Shown here: piece by piece, positions 1-9,523 of the stretch
Layout of the letters: each line of letters begins with the position of its first letter
Position numbering within the stretch: the first letter of the stretch is position 1
Assembly (NCBI RefSeq): GCF_033001325.1
Contig: NZ_CP133111.1
Span: 5,751,001 to 5,815,000, forward strand
Reading direction: 5' to 3'
DNA length: 64,000 nt
Origin: Rhodopseudomonas sp. BAL398
Lineage (GTDB): Bacteria; Pseudomonadota; Alphaproteobacteria; Rhizobiales; Xanthobacteraceae
Position numbers and translations under genes: made by a program
Notes under the pieces: model-generated
The model's database searches: none
Told to the model about the DNA's origin: nothing
Seen by the model: only the letters and a program-made list of their open reading frames with translations

Positions 1-318
1 GACCTCACCGGCGTCGCGCTGGGACCGACGCTGGTGTTCGCCCGCCGCCTCGCGGCGATGAAGAAGCCGGTCTGGATCAGATTTGTGCTGGTTCCCGGCC
101 TCACTGACAAATTCGACGAGATTGAGAAAATGGCGGCGTTCGCGCGTGAACTCGGCAATGTCGAGCGCGTCGACGTGTTGCCGTTCCACAAGATGGGCGA
201 GTTCAAATGGGCCGCCGGCGGCGTGCCGTATCGACTTGCCGGCACAGAGCCGCCGACGCCCGACCTGCTCGAGCGCACCCGCGCGGTGTTTCGCCGCCAT
301 GATCTGGTGGTGACGTGA
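1..318 (+). CDS. pflA: Pyruvate formate-lyase activating enzyme, 3' part
   Basis: The open frame runs in from the window edge and ends with TGA at 316-318, so only the C-terminal 105 codons are present. The translation carries KKPVWIRFVLVPGLTD and VERVDVLPFHKMGEFKW, which I recognise as the C-terminal part of the radical-SAM activase that installs the glycyl radical on pyruvate formate-lyase. The CxxxCxxC cluster motif lies outside the window. An activase next to a pyruvate transporter and sensor fits anaerobic pyruvate cleavage to acetyl-CoA and formate. A related glycyl-radical activase is the main alternative. Confidence 0.85.
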   Translation, partial: DLTGVALGPTLVFARRLAAMKKPVWIRFVLVPGLTDKFDEIEKMAAFARELGNVERVDVLPFHKMGEFKWAAGGVPYRLAGTEPPTPDLLERTRAVFRRHDLVVT

Positions 319-340
319 GTTGTTAGCAAGGAGAAAGTCG

Positions 341-856
341 ATGTCGACTTGGGACATTATGAGCCCTGGCGTTTCGTTTGCGCGGCGCAATTCGCCTGCG
401 GCGGCGGTGGTGCGCAAGGAGGTCGCGATGGTGCCGAGTGCCGCCGAATTCGCGGCCCTTGCCACCGCCGCCGAAGAGGCCGAACGCGCGCAGCGCGCGG
501 CGGCCGAGCGCATCGCGGGTGAGGCGCGTCGCGCGCTGGTCACCGCGCTACAGCAGAAGGCGCTCGACGAGGCGAACTGGCAGGCGTTGATCGATCGCGC
601 GCGTCAGGTGGCGCGCCGCGGCGCCCGCGAGATGCTGCTGATCCGATTTCCGTCGGAGCTGTGCAGCGACCGCGGACGCGCCATCAACGCCATGGACCCG
701 CATTGGCCGGAGACGTTGATCGGCGAGGCCGCCGACATGTTCGAACGCTGGCGGCGGGAATTGCGGCCGCAGGGCTTCGGCCTGACCGCGCAGATCCTCG
801 ACTTCCCGGGTGGTTTCCCCGGCGATGCCGGTCTCACGCTCCGATGGGGACGCTGA
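341..856 (+). CDS. Hypothetical protein, 171 aa
   Basis: I do not recognise this protein. I chose the ATG at 341 because AAGGAG (328-333) lies seven bases upstream; a TTG at 320 is in frame but has no such site. The N-terminal half is a charged, Ala/Glu/Arg-rich probable helix, and the C-terminal half holds LIRFPSELC and a Gly/Phe-rich end (LDFPGGFPGDAGLTLRWGR). There is no signal peptide or membrane segment. It starts 22 bases after the pflA stop on the same strand, so it is probably co-transcribed with the pfl genes. No function is claimed. Confidence 0.7.
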   Translation: MSTWDIMSPGVSFARRNSPAAAVVRKEVAMVPSAAEFAALATAAEEAERAQRAAAERIAGEARRALVTALQQKALDEANWQALIDRARQVARRGAREMLLIRFPSELCSDRGRAINAMDPHWPETLIGEAADMFERWRRELRPQGFGLTAQILDFPGGFPGDAGLTLRWGR

Positions 857-931
857 GCCGACGCGCACGACTCGCGTAAGTATTGCGCTGACTGTAGGCC
901 GAAGCTGATCGAAGCGGTGCGACAAAGATTC

Positions 932-957
932 CTTCGCCCCGCTTGCGGGGAGAGGTG
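932..957. repeat. REP-like palindromic repeat
   Basis: CCCCG (937-941), loop CTTG, CGGGG (946-950), flanked by TTCG and AGAGG. I recognise CCCCGCTTGCGGGGAGAGG as a very common intergenic palindrome in Bradyrhizobium and Rhodopseudomonas relatives. It lies between two convergent genes and could also help terminate transcription, although no T-run follows. Confidence 0.55.
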
Positions 958-1025
958 AAGCAGTGCTCGTCGCAGTAACGACTCTGGTTCCTGCTACGCT
1001 GATTGCTCGCTCGCCGCAGCCGGTG

Positions 1026-1745
1026 TCAGCCGACGCCCAGCTTCTCCTTGAGCAGGGACAGAAACCGCCGGCTGACCGGCACCGAGCGTCCGGCCAGCGT
1101 CAGGATATGTCCGAGCCCGCCTTCCTCGAAGCGGAGCTCCTTGATGCGGTCGAGGTTGACCAGATATTGCCGGTGACACTGGAACATGCTGGTGCGTTCT
1201 TCCAGCGTGCGCAGCGACAGTTCGGTGAAGCGTTCCTTGCCGTCCTCGCCGACTACATAGACGCCGCTGGGCCGCGAGGCGACATATTCGACGTCCTCGA
1301 CCCGCAGCAGCGAAATCCGGTTTTGGCCGGTGCAGGGGATCTGCCGCAGCGGATGGGCGCGCTTGAGCGTGCCGACGTCCTGCGGGGCGCGATCGCGCTG
1401 CAGCCGTTGCAGGGTCTTGCCCAGGCGCGCCGGATCGACCGGCTTCAGCAAATAGTCGAAAGCGTTCTCCTCGAAGGCCTGCACGGCGTAGTCGTCATGC
1501 GCGGTGAGAAACACGATCCGCGGGGGGTGGACCGGATCGAGCATGGTGAGCATTTCCAGCCCGGTGATGCGCGGCATCTGGATGTCGAGGAACACGACCT
1601 CGGGCTGCAGCCGGTTGATCGCGGCGATCGCCTCGACGGCGTTGCCGGCCTCGCCGACGATGTCGATATCGCCGGCTTCGTTGAGCAGCACGCGCAACTC
1701 GCTCAGGGCAGGGGGCTCGTCATCGACAATCAAGACGCGCATCAT
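1026..1745 (-). CDS. btsR: LytTR-family response regulator (BtsR/YehT type)
   Basis: The 239-residue protein has an N-terminal receiver domain with acidic pair DDE at 8-10, phospho-acceptor Asp54 in VVFLDIQMP and the switch lysine in YLLKPVD. The C-terminal LytTR DNA-binding domain follows ([34 protein letters not shown]). Length and domains match E. coli BtsR, which answers the pyruvate-sensing kinase BtsS and activates the transporter gene btsT. The start overlaps the stop of the kinase gene (ATGA at 1742-1745), so the pair is translationally coupled. The assignment to BtsR rather than another LytR/AlgR regulator rests on the kinase and the adjacent transporter. Confidence 0.88.
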   Translation of the reverse strand: MMRVLIVDDEPPALSELRVLLNEAGDIDIVGEAGNAVEAIAAINRLQPEVVFLDIQMPRITGLEMLTMLDPVHPPRIVFLTAHDDYAVQAFEENAFDYLLKPVDPARLGKTLQRLQRDRAPQDVGTLKRAHPLRQIPCTGQNRISLLRVEDVEYVASRPSGVYVVGEDGKERFTELSLRTLEERTSMFQCHRQYLVNLDRIKELRFEEGGLGHILTLAGRSVPVSRRFLSLLKEKLGVG

Positions 1746-3448
1746 GCGGCCACCATCTGCATTGGCAGCCGCATGGTGACGCGGGTGCGCACGTCGGGTT
1801 CAAAGCTCACATCGAGCCCGTAACCTTCGCCATAGCGGTTGCGGATTCGTCGGTCCACCAGGCTCATGCCGAGCCCGTCGCCGGGCGGATGCTCGGCGTA
1901 CAAGCCGGCGTTGTCTTCGACCGACAGCAAGAGCACGCCCTCCATCTGCCTCGCCGCGATCCGCACCACGCCGGCTTCGAGCATATGGGCGATGCCATGC
2001 TTGATGGCGTTTTCCACGATCAGCTGCAGCGAGAAAGCCGGAAGCTGGACCACGCGCAGCGCCTCGGGAACGTCGAATTCGACCGACAGCCGGTCCGCGA
2101 AACGGGCCAGCTCGATCTGCAGATAGGCGTTCACATGCTCGATTTCGTCGCCCAGCGTCGCATCCTCGGTGGGCCGCTTGAGGTTCTTGCGGAAAAAGGT
2201 CGACAGATGCAGCACCAATTCGCGGGCGCGCTCGGGATCCGTGCGGATGATCGAGGACAACACGTTGAGCGTGTTGAACAGGAAGTGCGGATTGATCTGC
2301 GCGTGCAGCAGCTTGATCTCCGAGCGCGCCAGCAGCTGGGTCTTCTCGTCATAGCGGCCCGCCAGGATCTGGCTGGAAAACAGCCGCGCCAAGCCCTCGC
2401 CGAGGGTGCGGTTGATGTTGGAGAACAGCTTGCTGCGCGGCTCGTAAAGCTTGATGGTGCCGATCACGCGTTCATCCTCGCCGAGCAGGGGGATCACCAG
2501 CGAGGCGCCGAGCCGGCAGGTCGGGCTGAGCGAGCAGCGATATTCGGTCTCGTCGCCATCCGCATAGACCACTTGGTTGTGCTCGATCGCGAGCCGCGTC
2601 TGCTCTGAGGCGATCGGTGTGCCCGGCAGATGGTGGTCGTCGCCGATGCCGATAAAGGCCAGGATCTTCTCGCGGTCGGTGATGGCCACCGCGCCGACGC
2701 CGGTTTCTTCATAGAGGATGCGGGAGATTCGCGTCGTGGTTTCCTCGTTGAAGCCGCTGCGCAGGATGCCTTCGGCCCGCGCCGCGATCTTCAGTGCCTT
2801 GGCCGAAAACACGCTGGACTGGCGTTCCGTCAGCACCCGGCGTTCCAGCAGAATGCGCATGAACAGGCCTGCGCCCAGCGTATTGGCGATCCACATCGGC
2901 AACGCGACGTGGTCGACCACCGACCAGGCGACCGCGAACGGCCGGGTGATCAGCAGGATGATCGCCATCTGCGCCACTTCGGCGACGAAGGTCACCAGCG
3001 CCACGCGCCAGGGGTCGAACAGCCGGTCGAATTGCCGCTTGCCGACATAGTGGCGGTGCACCAGGCCGCCGATCAGCCCCTCGGTAATGGTGGAAATCGC
3101 ACAGGCGACGTCGGTCGGGCCGCCGAGCGAATAGCGATGCAACCCGCCGGTGAGCCCGACTGCCAATCCCACTGACGGCCCGCCGAGCAGACCGCCCAGA
3201 ACCGCCCCGATCGCCCGTGTATTGGCGATGGAATCGTCGAATTGCAGGCCGAAATAGGTGCCCATGATGCAGAACATCGAGAAGATCAGATAGGCCGCGG
3301 CCTTATGGGCGGGGCGCACGGTGACGTTCATCAGCGGAATGAACAGCGGCGTTCGGCTCAACAGATAGGCAATCACCAGATAGACGCAGGTCTGCTGCAG
3401 CAGCAACAGCGTCATGGTGAGGCGATCGAGCAACATCGCAGGCAGCAT
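1742..3448 (-). CDS. btsS: Pyruvate-sensing histidine kinase, BtsS/YehU (LytS) family
   Basis: The protein starts with a multi-helix 5TM-LYT sensor region ([18 protein letters not shown], then [22 protein letters not shown]). A GAF-like middle follows ([19 protein letters not shown]) and then a LytS-type kinase core with [19 protein letters not shown] and the ATP lid [12 protein letters not shown]. The match to E. coli BtsS as I recall it is strong across the whole length, including [19 protein letters not shown]. The frame stays open to 3610, but the E. coli N-terminus and the position of the membrane region favour ATG 3448 or ATG 3436; none has a strong ribosome site. It overlaps btsR by four bases and is divergent from the transporter gene. 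Confidence 0.88.
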   Translation of the reverse strand: MLPAMLLDRLTMTLLLLQQTCVYLVIAYLLSRTPLFIPLMNVTVRPAHKAAAYLIFSMFCIMGTYFGLQFDDSIANTRAIGAVLGGLLGGPSVGLAVGLTGGLHRYSLGGPTDVACAISTITEGLIGGLVHRHYVGKRQFDRLFDPWRVALVTFVAEVAQMAIILLITRPFAVAWSVVDHVALPMWIANTLGAGLFMRILLERRVLTERQSSVFSAKALKIAARAEGILRSGFNEETTTRISRILYEETGVGAVAITDREKILAFIGIGDDHHLPGTPIASEQTRLAIEHNQVVYADGDETEYRCSLSPTCRLGASLVIPLLGEDERVIGTIKLYEPRSKLFSNINRTLGEGLARLFSSQILAGRYDEKTQLLARSEIKLLHAQINPHFLFNTLNVLSSIIRTDPERARELVLHLSTFFRKNLKRPTEDATLGDEIEHVNAYLQIELARFADRLSVEFDVPEALRVVQLPAFSLQLIVENAIKHGIAHMLEAGVVRIAARQMEGVLLLSVEDNAGLYAEHPPGDGLGMSLVDRRIRNRYGEGYGLDVSFEPDVRTRVTMRLPMQMVAA

Positions 3449-3537
3449 TGGGGATTCCGGACCGGTGTCTTGACCCACCATAGGTTGGCCGAACCGGCGC
3501 TGCACCTCCGTAAGGCACCGCGAGGGCTGTGCGGCCC

Positions 3538-3586
3538 GCCGCTCAGTGCCCGCTGGCGGCCGCTCGGCGAAGCATGCTGCCGCTCT
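3538..3586. promoter_or_regulatory. Candidate BtsR operator (spaced direct repeats)
   Basis: GCCGCTCA (3538-3545), GCCGCTCG (3559-3566) and GCCGCTCT (3579-3586) are direct repeats. The first two start exactly 21 bases apart and the third follows at 20. From memory, E. coli BtsR binds two ACC(G/A)CT(C/T)A boxes separated by 13 bp, which is also a 21-base period; the first box here differs at one position. The repeats lie 70-115 bases before the transporter start. Confidence 0.5.
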
Positions 3587-3653
3587 CGGAAACCGCCATT
3601 CGCGACGCAATTGCCTGGATTAGGGTCGCCGCATCTTCAAAAGGAGAGCAGCC

Positions 3654-5471
3654 ATGATCCACGCCCTTCCATTCGTCATAGGGACGATCTGCGTCCTGAC
3701 GATCTGCTACCGTTTTTACGGGATATTCTTCGTTCGCACGGTCTTGCGCGCGGACGACTCGGAAGTGACACCCGCCCATTCCATGCAGGACGGCCGCAAT
3801 TTCGTGCCGACCAGGAAATGGGTCAATGCCGGCCAGCATTTCGCCGCGATCGCGGCGGCCGGCCCGCTGGTCGGGCCGGTGCTCGCGGCCCAGTTCGGCT
3901 ACCTGCCAGGCTTCCTCTGGCTGCTGATCGGCGCGGTCCTGGGCGGCGCGGTGCATGACACCGTGGTGCTGTTCGCCTCGATGAAGTACAAAGGCCAGTC
4001 GCTGTCGGAAGTGGCCAAGGCCGAGCTCGGCCCGGTCGCGGGCTGGTGCACCGGCATCGCGATGCTGTTCATCATCACCATCACCATGGCCGGCCTGTCG
4101 ATGGTCGTGGTGCATGCGCTCGAACGCAACGCCTGGGGCACTTTCGCGGTCGTCATGACGATCCCGATTGCCATGGTGGTCGGTACCTATGAGAAGCTTA
4201 CCGGCCGCTCCAAGGGCGCCACCTATTTCGGGGTGTTCGCCATCATCGCCGCCGTCTTCATCGGCCCCTATCTGCAGGGCACGATGCTGGGCAATTGGCT
4301 GACCGTGAATGCGCGGACGGTTTCGCTCGCCATCCCGGCCTATGCGTTCTTTGCCACCGCTCTGCCGGTCTGGTTGCTGCTGACGCCCCGCGGCTATCTG
4401 TCCAGCTTCATGAAGATCGGTGTGTTCGGCGCGCTGATCGTCGGCGTGGTGTTCATCAACCCGGTCGTCCAGTTCCCGGCGTTGACCGACTTCATTAACG
4501 GCGGTGGCCCGGTGATCAGCGGTCCGGTGTGGCCCTTCATCTCCATCACCATTGCCTGCGGTGCGATCTCGGGTTTCCATGCCTTCATCGGTTCCGGCAC
4601 CACGCCGAAGCTGGTGGACAAGTGGAGCGACATCCTGCCGGTGGCATTCGGTGCGATGCTGGCCGAATGCGTGGTCGGCGTGATGGCCCTGATCGCCGCC
4701 ACGGTGCTGCACCCGGCTGACTACTTCGCCATCAACGCCTCACCGGCCGTGTTCGCCGCGCTCGGCATGGATGTCGTCGACCTGCCGCGGCTCAGCGAGA
4801 GCATCGGCATGGATCTCTACGGCCGCACCGGCGGCGCCGTGACCCTCGCCGTCGGCATGACGGAGATCTTCACCAAAATGCCGTGGTTCTCGAATCTCGC
4901 CGCCTACTTCTTCCAGTTCGTGGTGATGTTCGAAGCGGTGTTCATCCTGACCGCCGTCGACTCCGGCACCCGCGTCGCCCGCTACCTGATCCAGGATCTC
5001 GCCGGCGAAGTCTACAAGCCCTTCAAGCGGCTCGACTGGATGCCGGGCGCGCTCGGTGCCAGCCTGCTCGCCTGCCTGCTGTGGGGCTACCTGTTGAACT
5101 CGGGCGACATCAACTCGGTGTGGACCCTGTTCGGCGTGTCGAACCAGCTGATGGCCTCGATCGGCCTGATGATCGGCGCCACCATCATCCTGCGGCTCTC
5201 CCAGAAGCGGATCTATATGCTGACCTGCCTGGTGCCGCTCGCCTATCTCTACGTGACGGTGAACTATGCGGGCTATTGGATGATCACCAATGTCTACCTG
5301 AACCCGGCCGCGAAGGGATACAACATCTTCAATGCGAGCATCTCGATCATCATGCTGGTCTTGGGCGTGGTCATCATGATCGCATCGCTGTGGCGCTGGA
5401 AGAACCTGCTGCAGCGGACCACCCGCAACAGCAGCGCCGGACCCATGGCGGTCGCCGCAACGGGTGGCTGA
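3654..5471 (+). CDS. cstA: CstA/BtsT-family pyruvate (peptide) transporter
   Basis: The 605-residue polytopic membrane protein belongs to the carbon starvation CstA family: FYGIFFVRTVLRADD near the N-terminus, GQHFAAIAAAGPLVGPVLAAQFGYLPG and GAVHDTVVLFASMKYKGQS are family hallmarks. It is shorter than E. coli CstA and BtsT (about 700 residues, as I recall), as is usual for many alphaproteobacterial members. E. coli BtsT is a pyruvate/proton symporter and CstA also takes up pyruvate. The divergent BtsSR kinase/regulator pair makes pyruvate the likely substrate here. AAGGAG at 3641-3646 supports the ATG at 3654, and a strong terminator follows. Confidence 0.9.
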   Translation: MIHALPFVIGTICVLTICYRFYGIFFVRTVLRADDSEVTPAHSMQDGRNFVPTRKWVNAGQHFAAIAAAGPLVGPVLAAQFGYLPGFLWLLIGAVLGGAVHDTVVLFASMKYKGQSLSEVAKAELGPVAGWCTGIAMLFIITITMAGLSMVVVHALERNAWGTFAVVMTIPIAMVVGTYEKLTGRSKGATYFGVFAIIAAVFIGPYLQGTMLGNWLTVNARTVSLAIPAYAFFATALPVWLLLTPRGYLSSFMKIGVFGALIVGVVFINPVVQFPALTDFINGGGPVISGPVWPFISITIACGAISGFHAFIGSGTTPKLVDKWSDILPVAFGAMLAECVVGVMALIAATVLHPADYFAINASPAVFAALGMDVVDLPRLSESIGMDLYGRTGGAVTLAVGMTEIFTKMPWFSNLAAYFFQFVVMFEAVFILTAVDSGTRVARYLIQDLAGEVYKPFKRLDWMPGALGASLLACLLWGYLLNSGDINSVWTLFGVSNQLMASIGLMIGATIILRLSQKRIYMLTCLVPLAYLYVTVNYAGYWMITNVYLNPAAKGYNIFNASISIIMLVLGVVIMIASLWRWKNLLQRTTRNSSAGPMAVAATGG

Positions 5472-5490
5472 CCCCATCGACGACAAGGCT

Positions 5491-5510
5491 CCGTCGGCTA
5501 CGGCCGACGG
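5491..5510. terminator. GC-rich hairpin downstream of cstA
   Basis: CCGTCGGC (5491-5498), loop TACG, GCCGACGG (5503-5510) is a perfect 8-bp stem with a four-base loop, 20 bases after the cstA stop. No T-run follows, so it may protect the mRNA end or act with the next hairpin. Confidence 0.5.
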
Positions 5511-5523
5511 ATGCAAATCGAAA

Positions 5524-5567
5524 AGCTGGGCTTCGGTCGTGGATGCGACCGGAGCCCAGCTCTTTTT
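5524..5567 (+). terminator. Rho-independent terminator of cstA, probably bidirectional
   Basis: AGCTGGGCT (5524-5532) pairs with AGCCCAGCT (5553-5561), and inside it CGGTCG (5534-5539) pairs with CGACCG (5546-5551) around a six-base loop. CTTTTT follows at 5562-5567. On the other strand the stem is followed by TTTCGAT, so it could also stop transcripts from hupT, which ends at 5610. Confidence 0.85.
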
Positions 5568-5609
5568 GGATTCATGGCATGGCCGCGCCGAAGCGTTCGC
5601 GATCCAGCA

Positions 5610-7007
5610 TCATGCTTGGGCGGGCGCCAGCTCCGACGGCGCGATGAACATCGGAAGCGCAAAGGAAAACTCGGCACCGCCGCTCTCGCGATTGCGGACC
5701 CGCAGCTCGCCGCCATGTTCGCGCACGATGCCGTAGCTGATCCAAAGTCCCAGCCCGGTTCCGTCGCCGACCTTCTTGGTGGTGAAGAACGGCTCGAAGA
5801 TCTGGCCGATCGCCGTTTCGGAAATCCCCGGGCCATTATCGGAAATCAGGACGCAGATCTCATCGCCGCTGCGAAACGCCTTGATCGACAGCACCGGCTT
5901 GGCGCGCTCGCTCATGGCGTCGATGGCGTTGTCGACCAGATTGACGATCACCTGATGGATCTGCCCCTCATTGCCGCGCGCGACCAGATTGGGTTCGATC
6001 GCGATCTCGACCTGCGCCCTTGTCTGCTTGGCGCGAAGCGCCCAGCGGACTGCTGTGTCCAGCACGCGGTCGATCTGGAAGTGTTGTTGCTCGGTGGTCT
6101 TGTTGAAGGACAGCCGGCGCAGATTCTTGACGATCTCGGAAACCCGCGCCGCGCCTTCCAGCGTCCCGTCGATCAACGGCTCGAGATCGGCGAGCATGGC
6201 GTCGATTTTCAGCTTTTGTCGCAGCGTGGCGCGGGCCTCGTCGGTAGCGTCGCCGTGAACCGTGGCGAGATATTCAATCAGCCGCTGCCGGTAGCGCTCG
6301 AGCGTGTGGATATTGCCGTACACGAAGCTGATCGGATTATTCAATTCATGGGCGACCCCGGCGACGAGACGGCCCAGACTGGCCATTTTCTCCTGCTCGA
6401 CGAGTTGGCGCTGGGCGCGTTGCAATTCACTATGCGCGCTATGCAGCGCCTCATAGGCGCGTCGCAACTCGCCGATCGGGCGGCCGGTGAGAACGACGCC
6501 GACATAGCGCCCGCCGTGATCGTAGCGCGCCGCGCCATTGAGCGAAAACAGGTCGGAGGGGCCGGTCGGGGTGAGGAACCGTAATTCGCTCTCGATCACG
6601 TCGGTCGGCAGCCGCGGTCGCAGCAGGTGCTCGACGCGGGACAGGTCCCGCGGGTCGACGATCTGCGCCAGCTCGCAGCCGACCAGATCGACGGCGTGGC
6701 CCCCGGCGATGCGGACCAGCGCTGAATTGACCTGCTGGATCGCGCCCTGCGAACCGCAGACGATCAGCACGTCGGACACCGACTCGATGACGCTTGAAAT
6801 GAAGGCCTGCGCCTCTTCGAGCGCCGCATTCTTGGCCTCGAGGTCGGTCTCATAGCGCAGCAGGTCCGAATAGACCTCGTCCATCTTGCGGATGACTTCG
6901 ATCCAGGCGTCCTCGCGCTCGCCGTCCAATTCGGGAAGTCCCGGATAGGCAACCGTGTCGAGGAGGCCCCTCGACCGGTCAACCGTGGGAATTCTCTTCA
7001 TCGGCAT
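5610..7007 (-). CDS. hupT: Hydrogenase sensor histidine kinase HupT
   Basis: The protein has an N-terminal coiled region, a PAS domain (FISSVIESVSDVLIVCG to LIGEL region), the H box AGVAHELNNPISFVYGN and an ATPase core with NLVDNAIDAM, DNGPGI and GDGTGLGLWIS. In Rhodobacter capsulatus and relatives HupT takes its signal from the H2 sensor HupUV and phosphorylates HupR. Its place right after hupR fits. I prefer ATG 7007 because GGAAGGA lies just upstream; ATG 7001 is possible, and the long frame to 7100 would lie inside hupR. It overlaps the hupR end by 29 bases. Confidence 0.88.
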   Translation of the reverse strand: MPMKRIPTVDRSRGLLDTVAYPGLPELDGEREDAWIEVIRKMDEVYSDLLRYETDLEAKNAALEEAQAFISSVIESVSDVLIVCGSQGAIQQVNSALVRIAGGHAVDLVGCELAQIVDPRDLSRVEHLLRPRLPTDVIESELRFLTPTGPSDLFSLNGAARYDHGGRYVGVVLTGRPIGELRRAYEALHSAHSELQRAQRQLVEQEKMASLGRLVAGVAHELNNPISFVYGNIHTLERYRQRLIEYLATVHGDATDEARATLRQKLKIDAMLADLEPLIDGTLEGAARVSEIVKNLRRLSFNKTTEQQHFQIDRVLDTAVRWALRAKQTRAQVEIAIEPNLVARGNEGQIHQVIVNLVDNAIDAMSERAKPVLSIKAFRSGDEICVLISDNGPGISETAIGQIFEPFFTTKKVGDGTGLGLWISYGIVREHGGELRVRNRESGGAEFSFALPMFIAPSELAPAQA

Positions 7008-8481
7008 CGAGGTCCTTCCGCAAATCATAACGGGACAGCTTGCTGCGCAAACCGACCCGGGACAGCCCGAGCGATCCGGCGACCTTGCTGATATTGCCAT
7101 TGAAACGTTCGAGCGTTTCGGCGATCACGGCTTTCTCTAGCGCCTCGACTTTGTCTTTCAGGGTCGAGCTGCCGTTCATCTTCAGCGCCGCCTTGAACGG
7201 ATCGGATGACGGGCGCGCCTGACCGGACAGCGTCGAGGATTGCAGCCGGTCGCCATCGGCCAGGACCACCATGCGCTGGATTTCGTTCTGCATCTCGCGC
7301 ACATTGCCGGGCCAGGGGTACCGCGTCAATTCGTCAAGAATTGCCGGCGAAAACCCGGCGATGTCGCGGTTGAACGCGGTCTTGACCTCGCTCAGGATGC
7401 GCTCGGCGATCAGCGGGATATCCATCGGCCGGTCACGCAGCGCCGGCATGTGGATCGGAAACGCCGCAAGCCGATAGTACAGATCGCGCCGGAACCGGCC
7501 GGCCTCGACCTCGGCGCCGAGATCGCGATTGGTCGCGGCGACGATCCGGACGTCGACCTTGCGGACGCGCTGGGCGCCGAGCGGGCGGATTTCCCCCTCC
7601 TGGAGCACCCGCAGCAATTTCACCTGGAACGCCGGCGAGGTCTCGCCGATCTCGTCGAGAAAGATGGTGCCGCCATTGGCGACCTCGAACAACCCGATCC
7701 GATCCTGATAGGCGCCGGTGAAGGCGCCCTTCTTGCAGCCGAACAATTCGCTTTCCAGCAATTCGTTGGGCAGCGCGCCGCAATTCTCCACCACGAACAC
7801 CTTGTTGGCCCGCGCCGAGTGGTAGTGGATCGCGCGCGCCAGCAATTCCTTGCCGGTGCCGGATTCGCCGGTGATCATCACCGAGATATCGTAGTCGGAC
7901 GCCCGCCGCGCCAGATCGATCACGCCATGCATCGGGCTCGAGGGCGCATGCACGATGCGGTCGAAATCATAGAGTCGCCGCGCCGCGCCACGCTTCTCGG
8001 AAATCACCTGTTTGACCCGGCTCGGCCCCAGCTTGACCTCGACGCTGGCGGTCTCGGTTTCCTTCTGCAGCCGGAACAGCTGCACGGCGCCTTGCACGGT
8101 CTCGATCAGTTGGTCGGGATGCCACGGCTTGGTGATGTATTGATAGATCCCGGCCTCGTTGACGCCGGCGATGATCTCTTCTGAATCCGAATAGCCGGAA
8201 ATGATCATCCGGACCGGATCGGGCCAGAGGTCGCGAACCCGCTTGAGGAATTCGACGCCGGACTGGCCCGGCATACGCTGGTCGCACAGGATGGCATGAA
8301 CCATGTCGCCTTCGAGGAATTCTTCGGCTTCGCGGGCATCCTTGGCGCAGAGCACTTCGAAGTCGTCGTTGAGGACGCGGCGCAAGGCTTCCAGCGAGCG
8401 GATTTCGTCATCGATGACGAGAACGGTCGCGTGCGTGCGCGTGTCGGAGGGCCGCTGCGGCGTGGCGTGCTCGAATGACAT
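6979..8481 (-). CDS. hupR: NtrC-family response regulator HupR/HoxA
   Basis: The 500-residue regulator has a receiver domain (Asp67 in ILCDQRMPGQSG, KPWHP) and a sigma54 AAA+ domain with Walker A GESGTGKE, the intact sigma54-contact loop GAFTGA and GGTIFLDEIG. The C-terminal FIS-type helix-turn-helix reads NISKVAGSLGLSRVGLRSKL. The complete GAFTGA loop, together with the -24/-12 promoters found before hupS and hupG, suggests real sigma54-dependent activation, as described for Bradyrhizobium HoxA. The start at 8481 is one base beyond the hypE stop; the longer frame to 8535 lies in hypE. HoxA/HupR proteins are known to activate in the non-phosphorylated state. Confidence 0.9.
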   Translation of the reverse strand: MSFEHATPQRPSDTRTHATVLVIDDEIRSLEALRRVLNDDFEVLCAKDAREAEEFLEGDMVHAILCDQRMPGQSGVEFLKRVRDLWPDPVRMIISGYSDSEEIIAGVNEAGIYQYITKPWHPDQLIETVQGAVQLFRLQKETETASVEVKLGPSRVKQVISEKRGAARRLYDFDRIVHAPSSPMHGVIDLARRASDYDISVMITGESGTGKELLARAIHYHSARANKVFVVENCGALPNELLESELFGCKKGAFTGAYQDRIGLFEVANGGTIFLDEIGETSPAFQVKLLRVLQEGEIRPLGAQRVRKVDVRIVAATNRDLGAEVEAGRFRRDLYYRLAAFPIHMPALRDRPMDIPLIAERILSEVKTAFNRDIAGFSPAILDELTRYPWPGNVREMQNEIQRMVVLADGDRLQSSTLSGQARPSSDPFKAALKMNGSSTLKDKVEALEKAVIAETLERFNGNISKVAGSLGLSRVGLRSKLSRYDLRKDLDADEENSHG

Positions 8482-8482
8482 C

Positions 8483-9523
8483 TCAACAGATCCGCGGCAA
8501 TTGTTCGCCGGACAACCAGTCGACAATGCGGCCACCGCCGAAGCTGGTGGTCATCTGCACGAAACGATGATCGTCCGCGATCACCTCGCCGATGTCGACG
8601 GCGTCCTGGCCGAGCGGATGGGCGCGCATCGCAGCCAGCAGGCCTTGCGCCGCCTCGGGCGCGACGATCGCGACCAGCTTGCCCTCATTGGCGACGTTGA
8701 GCGGATCGAGGCCGAGCAGCTCACAGGCCGCGGCGACCGCCGGCCGCACCGGAATCGATTCCTCATTGATGCGAAAGCCAACGCCGGATTGCTGCGCCAA
8801 TTCGTTCAGGGTCGCGGCGAGGCCGCCGCGGGTCGGATCGCGCATCACCCGAATGCCGGCGCCGTCGGCCGCCACCATCGCCGCCACCAGCCCGTGCAGC
8901 GCGGCGGAGTCGGAGACGAGATCGGTGTCGAAAGTCATATTGGCGCGCTTCGACATCACCGCGATGCCGTGATCGCCCAGCGTGCCGGACACCAGCACGC
9001 GGTCGCCGGCCCTGGCCTTGTCGGCCGACAGATCGAGGCCATCGGGGAGGGCACCGATGCCGGTGGTCGAGATGAAGACGCCGTCGGCCTTGCCGCGCTC
9101 CACCACCTTGGTGTCGCCGGTGACGATCGGCACGCCGGCCTCGCGCGCAGCTGCGCCCATCGCGTCGGCGATTTGCTTTAGCTCGGCGAGCGCAAAGCCT
9201 TCCTCGATGATGAAACTCGCCGACAGATATAGCGGCCGCGCGCCAGCCATCGCCACGTCGTTGATGGTGCCGTGCACCGCGAGCGAGCCGATATTGCCGC
9301 CGGGAAAGAACAGCGGCGAGATCACATAGCCGTCGGTGGTCATCACCATGCGGCCCTGGCCGACGTCGAACGCCGCCTGGTCGTTGCCGCGCGCCAGCCA
9401 CTCATTGTTGAAGGCGGCGTGGAACACGTCCGCGATCAGATGCGCCATCGCGCGGCCGCCGGAGCCGTGCGACAGGTCGACATGGCCGGTCCTGAGATTG
9501 AGCTTGCGGCGCTTATCGCTCAT
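8483..9523 (-). CDS. hypE: Hydrogenase maturation protein HypE
   Basis: HypE dehydrates the carbamoyl group donated by HypF to a thiocyanate on its C-terminal cysteine, the source of the CN ligands of the NiFe site. The protein is 346 residues and ends exactly in PRIC, the carbamoylated cysteine. It has the N-terminal DLSHGSGGRAM motif and the PurM-type segments GDTKVVERGKADG and MRDPTRGGLAATLNE. The start is the ATG at 9523 overlapping the hypD stop (ATGA). The functional partner HypF is not encoded in this window. Confidence 0.96.
   Translation of the reverse strand: MSDKRRKLNLRTGHVDLSHGSGGRAMAHLIADVFHAAFNNEWLARGNDQAAFDVGQGRMVMTTDGYVISPLFFPGGNIGSLAVHGTINDVAMAGARPLYLSASFIIEEGFALAELKQIADAMGAAAREAGVPIVTGDTKVVERGKADGVFISTTGIGALPDGLDLSADKARAGDRVLVSGTLGDHGIAVMSKRANMTFDTDLVSDSAALHGLVAAMVAADGAGIRVMRDPTRGGLAATLNELAQQSGVGFRINEESIPVRPAVAAACELLGLDPLNVANEGKLVAIVAPEAAQGLLAAMRAHPLGQDAVDIGEVIADDHRFVQMTTSFGGGRIVDWLSGEQLPRIC

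Noticed and set aside
320-340. TTG start for the hypothetical gene after pflA
   Set aside because: The ATG at 341 has a well-placed AAGGAG; the TTG has none.
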